60,936 nucleotides of DNA from Candidatus Paraprevotella stercoravium. Its GTDB lineage: Bacteria; Bacteroidota; Bacteroidia; Bacteroidales; Bacteroidaceae. Of this stretch, positions 18,982 to 27,937 are shown in pieces (the first letter of the stretch is position 1; each line of letters begins with the position of its first letter). The stretch spans positions 1 through 60,936 of the forward strand of contig CALUIU010000020.1 in the NCBI GenBank assembly GCA_944320795.1, in the 5' to 3' direction. Below the pieces are notes generated by a model, which made no database searches, was not told the DNA's origin, and was given only the letters and a program-made list of their open reading frames with translations. The translations under genes and the position numbers were made by a program.

Positions 18982-20079
18982 TTATTTCTTATAATTCTTG
19001 TCGTAGAAACGTTTCTTGCAGATTACTCCGGCAAATGTTTTCTTACGCACCCGTACCGATACGGGGCGTCCTGTTTCCGCATAAGCCCGGTTGATCAGTG
19101 CCATGCAGACATATTTGCCGGTAGAGATGGACTGATAGCCTGTGGTCACCTCGCCGATCACTTCCCCGTCACATTCCACCGGATATCCGGCCCGGGGAAT
19201 CGCCTTTTCGGTCAGCTCGATGCCGACCAGCTTACGGGCCGTACCTTCCGTCTTCTGACGCAGGATGCTGTCATGCCCGATAAACTCCTCCTTGTCCGTT
19301 TTTACAAACATACTCAGTCCGGCTTCTATCGGAGAAATCTCCGCGCTCAGTTCGTGTCCGTAAAGCGGAAGCCCCACTTCGAAGCGCAGCGTATCCCGGC
19401 AGCCTAATCCGCATGGCGTTACACCGTTTTCCATCAGTTTGTCCCACAAGGCTACAATAACCTCCGGAGCCGCATAGAATTCAAATCCGTCCTCGCCGGT
19501 ATATCCCGTGCGACTCAGCAGAATCGGCGCTCCGTTCCAGCTTGTTTCGGTAAAGGTATAGAATGCCAGATCCCGGGCGTTCTCCAGTCCGAGCACCTCC
19601 ACCGCAATCCGTTCGGCATCCGGTCCCTGCAAGGCAACCTCTCCCCACCGGTCCGACTGGTTGTCGATGCACACCTCGTAGCCGGAGCTCTGACTGCGGA
19701 TCCATTCCTCGTCCTTGGCAATGTTGGCGGCATTCACCACCAGCAGATAATGATCCGGTTCTGCAAGCTTGTAAACCAACAGATCGTCAACCACCCCGCC
19801 GTCGGGATAAAGCATCATGCCATACTGGATCTTTCCGGCCGGCATGATCCGGATATCGTTTGTGAAAATATGATTGATGAACGCTTCGGCATCCGTTCCG
19901 CTGACAAAGATTTCCCCCATGTGCGAAACATCGAACATGCCCGCTTTTTGGCGCACCGCCTGATGCTCCTCCACGATGTTCGAATACTGAATGGGCATGA
20001 TAAAACCGCCGAATGGACTCATTTGTGCCTTTAACGCCTCGTGCCGGTCGTAAAGACAGGTTTTCAAAAGGTCTTCCAT
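18982..20079 (-). CDS. gcvT: Aminomethyltransferase (T protein)
   Basis: A 365-residue tetrahydrofolate-dependent aminomethyltransferase. Typical segments include MPIQYSNIVEEHQAVR near residue 28, FDVSHMGEIFVSG, the FNFK-equivalent region LSRTGYTGEDGFEFY (about 190), and GLGCRDTLRFEVGLPLYGHEL. It releases ammonia from the H-protein-bound aminomethyl group and forms methylene-THF. It lies 51 bp after lplA and 89 bp before gcvH. Confidence 0.96.
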   Translation of the reverse strand: MEDLLKTCLYDRHEALKAQMSPFGGFIMPIQYSNIVEEHQAVRQKAGMFDVSHMGEIFVSGTDAEAFINHIFTNDIRIMPAGKIQYGMMLYPDGGVVDDLLVYKLAEPDHYLLVVNAANIAKDEEWIRSQSSGYEVCIDNQSDRWGEVALQGPDAERIAVEVLGLENARDLAFYTFTETSWNGAPILLSRTGYTGEDGFEFYAAPEVIVALWDKLMENGVTPCGLGCRDTLRFEVGLPLYGHELSAEISPIEAGLSMFVKTDKEEFIGHDSILRQKTEGTARKLVGIELTEKAIPRAGYPVECDGEVIGEVTTGYQSISTGKYVCMALINRAYAETGRPVSVRVRKKTFAGVICKKRFYDKNYKK

Positions 20080-20130
20080 GATGTTGTTCTATTAAATAAG
20101 GTTGATGAATCTTCGTAAACGATAATCATG

Positions 20131-21117
20131 TTACTGATCCGGTTTTGGAAAAACCAGCTGTATCCAGTCTTCTGTACGGAGCCTGTAGATATATGCTCCC
20201 AGATCCACGCCCGCCAATGCCTTTCGGAAGGCATCTTCCTGAATGGGCTGCCCACGCAGACACTCCTCAAGCAACGGAACGGGATCCTGCAGAACAAAGA
20301 AATCCCCTTCCAGTGTCAGCCCGTCAATCTTTCCCGACTGCATTCGGAAGCGGACGGTAAAACCTCCCACTCCATCGATCCGTCCTTCATAAGTAAGATG
20401 GCAGGCCGAATTTCTCCCCCAAAGAAAATCATCCGTAAGATACGTGGCTTCGATTTCCTCTATGGCTTTGATTTCTTCGGGTGTGAGCACGCGCTCCTCG
20501 TCACAGAGTGCCTGAATGAGGTGCTGTTTTACGTCCTCCTTGCTCCAGTTGGTATGCTCTGTCAGGTTTGTGACCCTCTGGCGTACCGAAGCTACCCCCT
20601 TGCTTTCCGTTTTGGACTGTGCCGGAGTGATGGCCCGCACCAGATGTTCAAAGTTCGTTTGATAAAGCAAGGTACCGTGTACAATACTTTTGGCGGGAGT
20701 CTGATAGAAAGCGTTGCCCGATACTTTCCGTCCGTCAATCAGGATGTCATTGCGTCCGGACACAGTGGCCCGCGCTCCGGTGTCGTTCAGCAGTTCGGCT
20801 ATCCGTTGCAGATAGCGGTCAAATGTCTGCTGCACTCCTTCGGAACGGGTAATCCAGGTGAGCATCATATTCCCCTCATCGGAATAGACGCAGCCTCCCC
20901 CGCTCTTTCTTCTGAATACGTTGATTTTGTTTTTGTGACAATAGTCCAGATTCACTTCGGCTTCAATATTCTGGTTGCGGCCGCAGATCACGGTGGGCGC
21001 TACCTGCCAGATGAAGAAAGCTTCTTCATCATTGTTTTCCCGGGCCAGAAATTCCTCCATAGCCAGATAAAACACCAATCTTCGTTCCCGTGAGTCGGGC
21101 AAAAGAATATGCTTCAT
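20131..21117 (-). CDS. lplA: Lipoate-protein ligase A
   Basis: A 328-residue LplA-type ligase with RRKSGGGCVYSDEGNMM (about 59-75), the lipoyl-AMP binding region, and SGNAFYQTPAKSIVHGTLLY (about 133-152). It attaches free lipoate to lipoyl domains such as GcvH. It is the first gene of the glycine cleavage operon, so scavenged lipoate is probably the route of H-protein activation here. The C-terminal accessory domain (about 250-328) is present. No glycine riboswitch fold was recognised in the 100 bp upstream. Confidence 0.93.
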   Translation of the reverse strand: MKHILLPDSRERRLVFYLAMEEFLARENNDEEAFFIWQVAPTVICGRNQNIEAEVNLDYCHKNKINVFRRKSGGGCVYSDEGNMMLTWITRSEGVQQTFDRYLQRIAELLNDTGARATVSGRNDILIDGRKVSGNAFYQTPAKSIVHGTLLYQTNFEHLVRAITPAQSKTESKGVASVRQRVTNLTEHTNWSKEDVKQHLIQALCDEERVLTPEEIKAIEEIEATYLTDDFLWGRNSACHLTYEGRIDGVGGFTVRFRMQSGKIDGLTLEGDFFVLQDPVPLLEECLRGQPIQEDAFRKALAGVDLGAYIYRLRTEDWIQLVFPKPDQ

Positions 21118-21216
21118 GAGTTTGAGATTAGTGACGGCTAAATATAGAAAATGTTTTTGTAAAGCGGAACGGAGAAAGTTGCTTTTATTTCAGATTTAAC
21201 AGACTTTTCAATAAAA

Positions 21217-21241
21217 AAGGACCACCATATAGGCAGTCCTT
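21217..21241 (-). terminator. Terminator downstream of the Abi gene
   Basis: AAGGAC (21217-21222) pairs with GTCCTT (21236-21241), with an inner CC/GG. On the minus strand the stem runs into a T-rich tract (TTTTTTATT). It separates the Abi gene from the lplA-gcv operon. Confidence 0.65.
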
Positions 21242-21343
21242 CATCAGTTACTTTTATAGTGCAGTATGAAAGCCTATAGCTAGCAAGTGCACTTTATTCT
21301 ATTGCAAATATAGAAAGAAATTCTTTTACTTCCAAAAAATACG

Positions 21344-22234
21344 TTATAAATCATTCGGTCTAAATCCTGAATTGTTGTAAATGATATCTTTAACGGGCTG
21401 ATAAGTAACACGATCAAAAGCCTTTAACAGTTCAGCTTTCATCTCTGTAACCCTATTTGGGGATATTTTGCCCAAAAAGTAACAAAATACCTTATAGGCG
21501 CCAACCAATATATTTTTTTGATTGCCCAAATAGCCTAGAGGTCCATTGCTTATTGCTTCTGGAAGTGTCATATCAAAAAGGACTTTTCCATGTGCACAAT
21601 AATTTCTGAGTCTTCTAATCGTATTTATATAACTTGAAAACTGTGAGGGTGACTGCATTCCATAAACAACAGAAATGTCATGTTTCAGACCGCCATCCAG
21701 CAAACTATCATATATTGATATAACAACTCCAAAACTCATATATTCAATGGCTTTCCAAGCAGGGGCATATTGTCTTCTGTGCATGTTTAAATCCTGTTTT
21801 ATTACAGGTTCACTATTAATATCTTTAAGTGATTTCTGAAAAAGCTCGCTGTCAATAAAATCCTTTTTCAACACTTTAGAATTTATATACCAAAAAGGAT
21901 CATCTTTAAATTTGTTTGATATCATATAGATTAAAGTCGTTCTGAAATTTATCTCAATTCGGCCTATATAACGTAAAAAAAGATTCCTTAAGTCAAAATC
22001 AAAATAATAAAGCTTTATCGCAAAATCAAAATTAGTTCCTTCTTGGAAAATGTGATCTCTTTTCTTTTTTCTTGGATATGATTTTTCGAAAGGAAACCAA
22101 TAAAATCCTAATCGGTAATAACCGATGTCTGAAAGGTTTTCTATTGCTTTCTTCTCATCATTAATACACATTCCTCTTGCTCTAAGAGTTTCTATCTGTT
22201 CCTGGACGGTTGTAGCTTTTTTCAGATTCTCCAT
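21344..22234 (-). CDS. Abi_2 (AbiD/AbiF-like) abortive-infection protein with HEPN motif
   Basis: A 296-residue protein of the Abi_2 family. Typical segments are the early YYRLGFYWFPF (residues 39-49), LRNLFLRYIGRIEINFRTTL (82-101) and PAWKAIEYMSFG (158-169). Residues 210-215 read RNYCAH, the RxxxxH motif of HEPN ribonucleases. Family members abort phage infection or act as toxins; one AbiF-like group works with an ncRNA antitoxin. The start at 22234 is preferred over the in-frame 22294. It lies next to two DUF262 genes but a strong hairpin separates them, so it may be transcribed on its own. Confidence 0.8.
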   Translation of the reverse strand: MENLKKATTVQEQIETLRARGMCINDEKKAIENLSDIGYYRLGFYWFPFEKSYPRKKKRDHIFQEGTNFDFAIKLYYFDFDLRNLFLRYIGRIEINFRTTLIYMISNKFKDDPFWYINSKVLKKDFIDSELFQKSLKDINSEPVIKQDLNMHRRQYAPAWKAIEYMSFGVVISIYDSLLDGGLKHDISVVYGMQSPSQFSSYINTIRRLRNYCAHGKVLFDMTLPEAISNGPLGYLGNQKNILVGAYKVFCYFLGKISPNRVTEMKAELLKAFDRVTYQPVKDIIYNNSGFRPNDL

Positions 22235-22367
22235 TTCCCTTGAATTTTGTGTAAATATACGACAAATCTTGTTTTTATAGCTAATAATATCCAACTTTTT
22301 TCTGAGACCTTAATTATAGAATATTATGGTACTAGTCCGAATCATTTTTTTCATTCATTAATAAAAG

Positions 22368-22413
22368 GTCCTGCTCCGGAAAGCATACGGAAAATCCGTT
22401 TCCGGGGCAGGAC
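22368..22413 (-). terminator. Strong hairpin between the DUF262 gene and the Abi gene
   Basis: A 15-bp stem (GTCCTGCTCCGGAAA at 22368-22382 with TTTCCGGGGCAGGAC at 22399-22413, one wobble) lies 90 bp beyond the stop of the second DUF262 gene. T-rich flanks occur on both strands. It probably ends the DUF262 transcript. Because it lies upstream of the Abi gene it could also be part of an RNA acting with that gene. Confidence 0.7.
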
Positions 22414-22500
22414 AATCTGTTTTTCTACGATCTGTTCCATGTATCCTTCTGTTTGGAGTCAATCAGATTTGCCATTGTTTAAAACAAGGTTTTCATGTTC

Positions 22501-24603
22501 CTAAAAAGTAAAATCAAAAGTAGGAAACATATTTGTCAACTTATGCTCCCAATTTTCCGGCAATTGTTTGTACTGCCATTTGTACTTTTTACCGCAGACT
22601 CTATTTCCCACGATAGTATGCTTAAGAAAAGCGGGATTGCCCGTGTCGATATCATCATGGAATCCAAGATCTTCATGCAATTCCAGTTTCCACAGCTGCC
22701 CGTCCGTAATCGTATCAAAGAAAATGGCGAGCCGTCTGTCGGTCCATTTTGAATCATTAAAGCGCCTGTTACATTCTTCTGCAAAGAACTCTTTCTGTTT
22801 TTTATCTAAAAAGGCCAATAAGTTCTCCAGTGTGAACGTGTCTGCATAATTATTGCTGATTTCCTTATAGAAATTCAGGAAAGCACCGTGTCGCACAATA
22901 CGTTTCCAGGAGGAGGTTTCATAGTTTCTGTCATAATACGGACTCGTTTTCTTCCAGAAAGTATAACCGTTTTTGTCTTTATAATGAAGAAGAATTCGTT
23001 TCAGCAGAATTTCATTTTGTGCCCTTACCCCTTTTTCTGTAGGAAACATGATATCATAGTTATATATCAAACATCTTAGAGCTTTTTTCATATCCACGTT
23101 ATTAGCGGCAATGTCTTTGAGGTAATTGATTATGGTATCACCTCCGACATCTTCACCGTCAAGAAAATACGGTTTGTCCTGAATTTCCCAGATGAGAGAT
23201 TCCATTTCAGGATCATTTATATATCTTGATATGAATGAATGTTCTTCAGATATGAATTTCAGACTTTCAATATCCAATTCGTCCAGCTGCGTCATGTTAC
23301 TTTGTCGAATATGAAGTGCTTCGACAAAAGTCTTTATTGAGGCTGCGTTGGTTTTCTTTGAGTGGAAATTCAGGTAACAAAGATGCATGAGTCTGATGAA
23401 AGCCATTCTATTGCCCCCTTCCATCTTTCTTGTTGACTCTTGAAGAAAGTTGTAATAAAACAATGGCCATAATAAAACGGCATTTTCTCTTTGAGTCGTG
23501 TCTGAATCGTTTTCAATCAGCCATTTTGCATCAGTTGTATTTATTCTTGCCCAGATGTCAGATTTGAGAGCGCTAATCCAGCCAGAATAATATTCGGGAT
23601 ATATTTTCACTAATTCGTTCTCCCAATCCGTTTCAAGCATGAATTGCAACGCATCTACAGAGTTCTTGATGTCTTCAATGGATTCAAACTGAGTCTTGAA
23701 ACTATTCCCCATTGCGTTTATGCATGCAAGAAGGTTATTAAAGCCCTTGTCAGCGTCAAAGTTTCCCTTGTTTCCGCATCCCTTTGTACGATTTCTCCAG
23801 AAATAGGTTTGCCATTCTTCCCATAATGGTCCCCATTTTAATTGTTCTTTTCCTTTTAGTTGTCTTGATTTTTGGATTTCGTTATTTGAGAGTTCTTCTC
23901 CACGTGAGTTCATTGTAATATAGAGTTCCTCTCCTTGTGAGGTTATCTCTGTCTTGAAATGCCAAAAATGTATTTTGGTAAGAAGATAGTCATAATAGAA
24001 TCCGTCAGAGTCAGCAAACACTTCCTCGATACATTTTATTGCTTGAATCATGTTGCTGACAGTCATATCATTCTGATAGTCTTTCAGAAGCCAATTAGGG
24101 TAACTTCCGTCAGTAATTTCCTTTAAAGTTTGCAGTCCTTTTTCATTCAGATGTTCGATCAGATCATAAATAAATCTGTGGGTCAATTGGCGTACTTTAT
24201 AATCGAAAGCTATTGATTCGTCCTCCCAATGTATCAGATTACAGAAATCCGACATCCGGTCTTCCCTGACAGCTCTTATGAGAAGAAGGATGAATAAAGA
24301 CGTAAACCGTTGCTGGCCATCTATCAGATATTCATCAATGATTCTGCTAGACAGGTTACCTATATATTGTGGCTTGTACGAATAAAGGAATCCTATATGA
24401 TGATTTTCCTTGCCATGTGCATAATGACAATGCTCATTTATTTGTGCCTCGTCTCTGATACTTTCCAGGAATGGAACAAGTACACTACCGTAATTGTCAG
24501 GGCTGCCCCAAACATATTCCCGCTGAATTTCAGGTACGATAAAATCATGAAGAGAGAGCAGCGTAAGCAAGTTTTCATCTTTCAAACATGTTTGTCTTTT
24601 CAT
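22501..24603 (-). CDS. DUF262 (GmrS-like) protein without a recognisable HNH domain
   Basis: A 700-residue protein with an N-terminal DUF262/ParB-like NTPase domain. PEIQREYVWG (24-33) and IDGQQRFTS (94-102) are its nucleotide-binding signatures. The rest is a long helical region (about 170-560) and a C-terminal domain ending in YKWQYKQLPENWEHK. No H-I-x-P (DUF1524/GmrD HNH) motif was found. GmrSD proteins restrict modified (glucosylated hydroxymethyl-) DNA. This gene starts 7 bp after the stop of the other DUF262 gene, so the two are cotranscribed and probably form one system, with this protein as the sensor or NTPase partner (inference). Confidence 0.8.
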   Translation of the reverse strand: MKRQTCLKDENLLTLLSLHDFIVPEIQREYVWGSPDNYGSVLVPFLESIRDEAQINEHCHYAHGKENHHIGFLYSYKPQYIGNLSSRIIDEYLIDGQQRFTSLFILLLIRAVREDRMSDFCNLIHWEDESIAFDYKVRQLTHRFIYDLIEHLNEKGLQTLKEITDGSYPNWLLKDYQNDMTVSNMIQAIKCIEEVFADSDGFYYDYLLTKIHFWHFKTEITSQGEELYITMNSRGEELSNNEIQKSRQLKGKEQLKWGPLWEEWQTYFWRNRTKGCGNKGNFDADKGFNNLLACINAMGNSFKTQFESIEDIKNSVDALQFMLETDWENELVKIYPEYYSGWISALKSDIWARINTTDAKWLIENDSDTTQRENAVLLWPLFYYNFLQESTRKMEGGNRMAFIRLMHLCYLNFHSKKTNAASIKTFVEALHIRQSNMTQLDELDIESLKFISEEHSFISRYINDPEMESLIWEIQDKPYFLDGEDVGGDTIINYLKDIAANNVDMKKALRCLIYNYDIMFPTEKGVRAQNEILLKRILLHYKDKNGYTFWKKTSPYYDRNYETSSWKRIVRHGAFLNFYKEISNNYADTFTLENLLAFLDKKQKEFFAEECNRRFNDSKWTDRRLAIFFDTITDGQLWKLELHEDLGFHDDIDTGNPAFLKHTIVGNRVCGKKYKWQYKQLPENWEHKLTNMFPTFDFTF

Positions 24604-24610
24604 CGTGATG

Positions 24611-26509
24611 TCAGTCTAAATATTTATCAATCTGTTTTACAATGTATCTTCTTCGCGACATTATATCGCTCTTGTCCCACTGTAGCATGTATGAAGAATC
24701 CGTTCTTTTCTCGTCGTCAGCCATAATTTTGGAAAACGCGTCAAGAACATGTGGTCTGATATACTCACCTGAAGCCGCTTTCTTCATAATGTCAAAATGC
24801 TTTTGCGTGTATGAAGCATTACCATAACTCCTATTGACTTTATCTTGTAGAAGACATACGTTTCCCAAAGAATTCAGAGGAATAATCTCGCTTGTCAGTT
24901 TCTTGTTGAACCACTCTCTGAACTTGTCATTTTCCAGGATTCGCTCCCAATAGTAGTCAACTAACCCAAAAGCCCATTCTGTGGTCTTTTTTTTGTAGCC
25001 GCACTTGTAAGCTATTCTTATGTAATCCTTCAATGTTTTCATATCATATCCGATGTTGAGCGGTGTTTGTGGAAATATATGCTCTTTGTCTTCTTTGACT
25101 GCTCGAAAATGTGCTGCATCCAGATTGGCTATCGGAAATCTTGTTGTCTTAGAATTCTGAATGCGGATTATATCCAGGAGCACCATCACAGGATTTATGT
25201 CTTCATCATCATACCAATTCTGTTTGAAGTTGAGGTCACTCTCAGAAATAACATCTCCATCTACGTTTGTGGTTTTGAGCACGGATTCTATCCAATCGGT
25301 CTCTCTAATCTTCTTTTTTAAAGTTGAAATGAAAGATGAGTGATTTTTTGAGAACCATAGATTGGTAAGCTCACTGAACGGCATTCCTAGATAAATGGCA
25401 CAGTACATTACCAGATGATATAATTCAGAGTCATCATACCAATGTTCGACAAGACGTTGGATATCCTGCATATACTGAAATATCTGGCACAAATTGTCAG
25501 AATGTTCAAAAAACGCCAACTTGATTTTTCCGCTGCCGTTCAAAAGAGTTTCTTTATGAATGCCCAGATATTCCTGCCCTTTTGGAGTCTGGATTATCAG
25601 TTTGTAAAGGGTATCTATCGGATATTTGCTTTCATCAAACCTGATATGTTCTCCTTTTGAGTTGATATTTGTAGTGAAGTGTCTGAAATACTTCTGCCTC
25701 TCTTCATTGCTCCACCATGCATTGATTGCATCTAGCTTAAGCCCGTTCTTGACACGGTTTTCATTCAGAATAACATTATACCTGATGGAATCATTAACTT
25801 CTTCAATATCCTTTCTGGCAACTCTGGTAATAATCATTGCCCGGATCAGATCCGCTCCATCCAAAGCAACCCGTTTGCCATTAAGATTATCAAACAGGTC
25901 AAACTCTTGATCCGCATTTATCTGGGGAAGATTGACAATCAATTTTACATGATTCATGATTTTATCTTTCATGACCTCCTTTATTTCACCATGCTCCTTG
26001 AACCATAATTCTATCGTTCTGCATGCATTGTACATATAAAATATGTCTTGATAATTGTATTGGTCCGTTTCCTCAATACCTAGCTCATTCCATTCCAGCA
26101 AATTGTCTTCTTCTTTCATGCCGGAATTGTTCTTGAATTCCGAAAGAGTCCAATCAAACACATAATTTTGAAGGAAATCCATAGATTCTTTGCGGATTTC
26201 ATATTGTAATTTCCCTTTTATCAGATTACTTTCACCCAAATATGCAAGGAGCAATGAAAGGGTTGTAAGTCTTTGCTGGCCATCTACTACATTATAATTC
26301 TTATCTTCATTGTTTACCAAAGTTATGTTCTGAAGACAATAAAAGATTTCATTATCCCCATGAGTCTGGAAAGAGTTAATATCATTCAATAACAGTTCTA
26401 TATCCGTTGTTTTCCATTTATAACCACGTTGATATGCTGGAATTGTGAAATGTCTTCCTGTAGGAAGATATATTGAAAATAATTCCTTCACAGAATAAAT
26501 AAGTTCCAT
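24611..26509 (-). CDS. DUF262-DUF1524 GmrSD-like nuclease
   Basis: A 632-residue protein. The N-terminal DUF262 domain has PAYQRGYKWK (24-33) and VDGQQRLTT (75-83). The C-terminal DUF1524-type HNH region has KEHIFPQTP (475-483) and NSLGNVCLLQDKVNRSYGN (546-564), the His and Asn elements expected of a beta-beta-alpha metal nuclease. Single-chain GmrSD/BrxU relatives cut modified phage DNA using NTP binding. It is the first gene of a pair with the nuclease-less DUF262 protein downstream. The target is unknown and could be modified DNA or another phage signal. Confidence 0.87.
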   Translation of the reverse strand: MELIYSVKELFSIYLPTGRHFTIPAYQRGYKWKTTDIELLLNDINSFQTHGDNEIFYCLQNITLVNNEDKNYNVVDGQQRLTTLSLLLAYLGESNLIKGKLQYEIRKESMDFLQNYVFDWTLSEFKNNSGMKEEDNLLEWNELGIEETDQYNYQDIFYMYNACRTIELWFKEHGEIKEVMKDKIMNHVKLIVNLPQINADQEFDLFDNLNGKRVALDGADLIRAMIITRVARKDIEEVNDSIRYNVILNENRVKNGLKLDAINAWWSNEERQKYFRHFTTNINSKGEHIRFDESKYPIDTLYKLIIQTPKGQEYLGIHKETLLNGSGKIKLAFFEHSDNLCQIFQYMQDIQRLVEHWYDDSELYHLVMYCAIYLGMPFSELTNLWFSKNHSSFISTLKKKIRETDWIESVLKTTNVDGDVISESDLNFKQNWYDDEDINPVMVLLDIIRIQNSKTTRFPIANLDAAHFRAVKEDKEHIFPQTPLNIGYDMKTLKDYIRIAYKCGYKKKTTEWAFGLVDYYWERILENDKFREWFNKKLTSEIIPLNSLGNVCLLQDKVNRSYGNASYTQKHFDIMKKAASGEYIRPHVLDAFSKIMADDEKRTDSSYMLQWDKSDIMSRRRYIVKQIDKYLD

Positions 26510-26663
26510 ATTTCTTGTTATTTAAGTATAAGATTGCCGGTTTTGCCTATGGACATCATATTCCATTGTCATTACCCATATCAAACAGAGTAGAATTACA
26601 GGGTTGCAACAGCCCGATAAAGCCATTCTTCTTCGTCCTATAGATTTATAAATAAAAGGATTC

Positions 26664-27437
26664 TTACTGTCTGTTCAACGTATAGTTCAGTTTGGGGTCA
26701 ATCGGATTCATCTGCTGGTCCAGCATCACGAGCTGATCCTTTTTCTTCTCGAAAAACATCTTCGTTTTCTGATCAAAGGAAATCAGTTCCAGAACCGTAG
26801 CGTTCTTATTTCCGGAATGTCCGCGCAGGGTGTATTGCCGTCCGTAAATCATGTCGCATCGGTCCTTTCCGTTTTCGGCTTCCAGATAGTTCAAGGCAGC
26901 CTGAAACACTCCGTCACCACTGTGCTCCTGATGATGGATGGTAACGGTATATTCAATGCCCGGACCGGATGCTGCCGGCAGCGTTCCTTTATAGGTCTGT
27001 GCCACTATCGGACCGCCGTCGGGAACCAGCTTCAGCGAGTCTACCACATCCACGGCATCCACTTTTTCTGTGCGATAATACACTCTTTGATAGGTACCGT
27101 GTTTTCCTACAACCAGCGTATCTTCTGTCAGCCTGATAATATCCAGCGTATCATCAAAAGCGATTGTCTGTCCGTTGCCTACGCTTTTGCCGGAAAGAAT
27201 CAGCGTATCACCTGTTTGTTGCCATTGTTCATAGAGCAAAGTTTTCATGCCGATTGAAGCGGCAGAACCGTCTTCGTTCAGAGTCACTCCCTGAATAAAT
27301 TTGGGGTTGGCCGGCATCACTTCGATCCAGTTTCCGGTAATCTGGTTTTGAGCATCAGAAGTTTCTTGCGCAGGTTTCTTTTCCGGGTTACATGCAGCCA
27401 AAAGCAATAAAGCTGCAAAAGGCATCCATTGTTTCAT
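26664..27437 (-). CDS. Lipocalin-like lipoprotein
   Basis: A 257-residue lipoprotein with lipobox LLAAC (Cys16). Two beta-rich halves follow. The first (about 35-120) has ITGNWIEVMP, as in the lipocalin-like family of Bacteroidales. The second (about 140-257) has YTVTIHHQEHSGDGVF, recalling NlpE/META-type sensors. Its precise function is unknown. Base composition resembles the housekeeping genes, unlike the AT-rich defence genes on both sides, so it is probably a resident gene separating two accessory blocks. It has its own promoter at 27488-27519. Confidence 0.65.
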   Translation of the reverse strand: MKQWMPFAALLLLAACNPEKKPAQETSDAQNQITGNWIEVMPANPKFIQGVTLNEDGSAASIGMKTLLYEQWQQTGDTLILSGKSVGNGQTIAFDDTLDIIRLTEDTLVVGKHGTYQRVYYRTEKVDAVDVVDSLKLVPDGGPIVAQTYKGTLPAASGPGIEYTVTIHHQEHSGDGVFQAALNYLEAENGKDRCDMIYGRQYTLRGHSGNKNATVLELISFDQKTKMFFEKKKDQLVMLDQQMNPIDPKLNYTLNRQ

Positions 27438-27487
27438 AGGGTAATCATTTTGAATTGAAAATTGTTAGTTGAATTAAGGTATGTGCA

Positions 27488-27519
27488 CAAAGATAATGGA
27501 ATCACCTGTTCCTGTCAAG
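27488..27519 (-). promoter_or_regulatory. Promoter of the lipocalin-like lipoprotein
   Basis: On the minus strand CTTG (27516-27519) and TATCTTTG (27488-27495) are 20 bp apart, matching the Bacteroidetes consensus. It lies about 50 bp upstream of the ATG. Between here and the hipBA promoter (27520-27850) no gene was seen, only AT-rich sequence with a small GTCTAAACAGAC dyad. Confidence 0.65.
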
Positions 27520-27852
27520 AAGATTTTTTTCCCATCGTTAACAGCTTCTCATACAGCATTCTGAGGGATAGCACTGTTTGGTCGTATGTAAGTCGTTGAT
27601 ATTCAAAAGAGAAAAAGATCTATCTTCTGTCTAAACAGACAAATCTTTGGAAACCCTCTTCCCTTTCATTTCGGTATTTTTTATGAAAGAAAAGCCTTTT
27701 TGCTTTTTGATTAACGTAAATACCCTTTATAGACTTATCATCAAATGAAGATAGTAGTTTTATAACAATTTGACATAGGTCATATAGGTTCTCTTTGATT
27801 AGAAAAAAGTAAGAAAAACAAATCTAAAAAAGGCTAGAATCATACAAAATTA

Positions 27853-27887
27853 TTTGTCAAAGAGCGTAGTAATTACTATATTTGACA
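27853..27887 (+). promoter_or_regulatory. hipBA promoter with overlapping operator-like dyads
   Basis: TTTG (27853-27856) and TATATTTG (27877-27884) are 20 bp apart, a near-perfect Bacteroidetes promoter. The same stretch holds TGTCAAA (27855-27861) and its inverted copy TTTGACA (27881-27887). Between them lies a perfect 12-bp palindrome, TAGTAATTACTA (27867-27878). The dyads cover both promoter boxes, as expected for autorepression by the HipB-like protein encoded next. Confidence 0.75.
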
Positions 27888-27937
27888 TATTATATTAAGA
27901 GATAAATATATATAATTATATTTTGGCAGAATATATT

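Noticed and set aside
18925-21093. Several long plus-strand reading frames opposite gcvT and lplA
   Set aside because: They are mirror frames of well-identified genes in GC-richer coding sequence and have no motifs or start signals of their own.
21118-21216. A glycine riboswitch upstream of the lplA-gcv operon
   Set aside because: No tandem aptamer-like conserved helices were recognised in the roughly 100 bp between the terminator and lplA.
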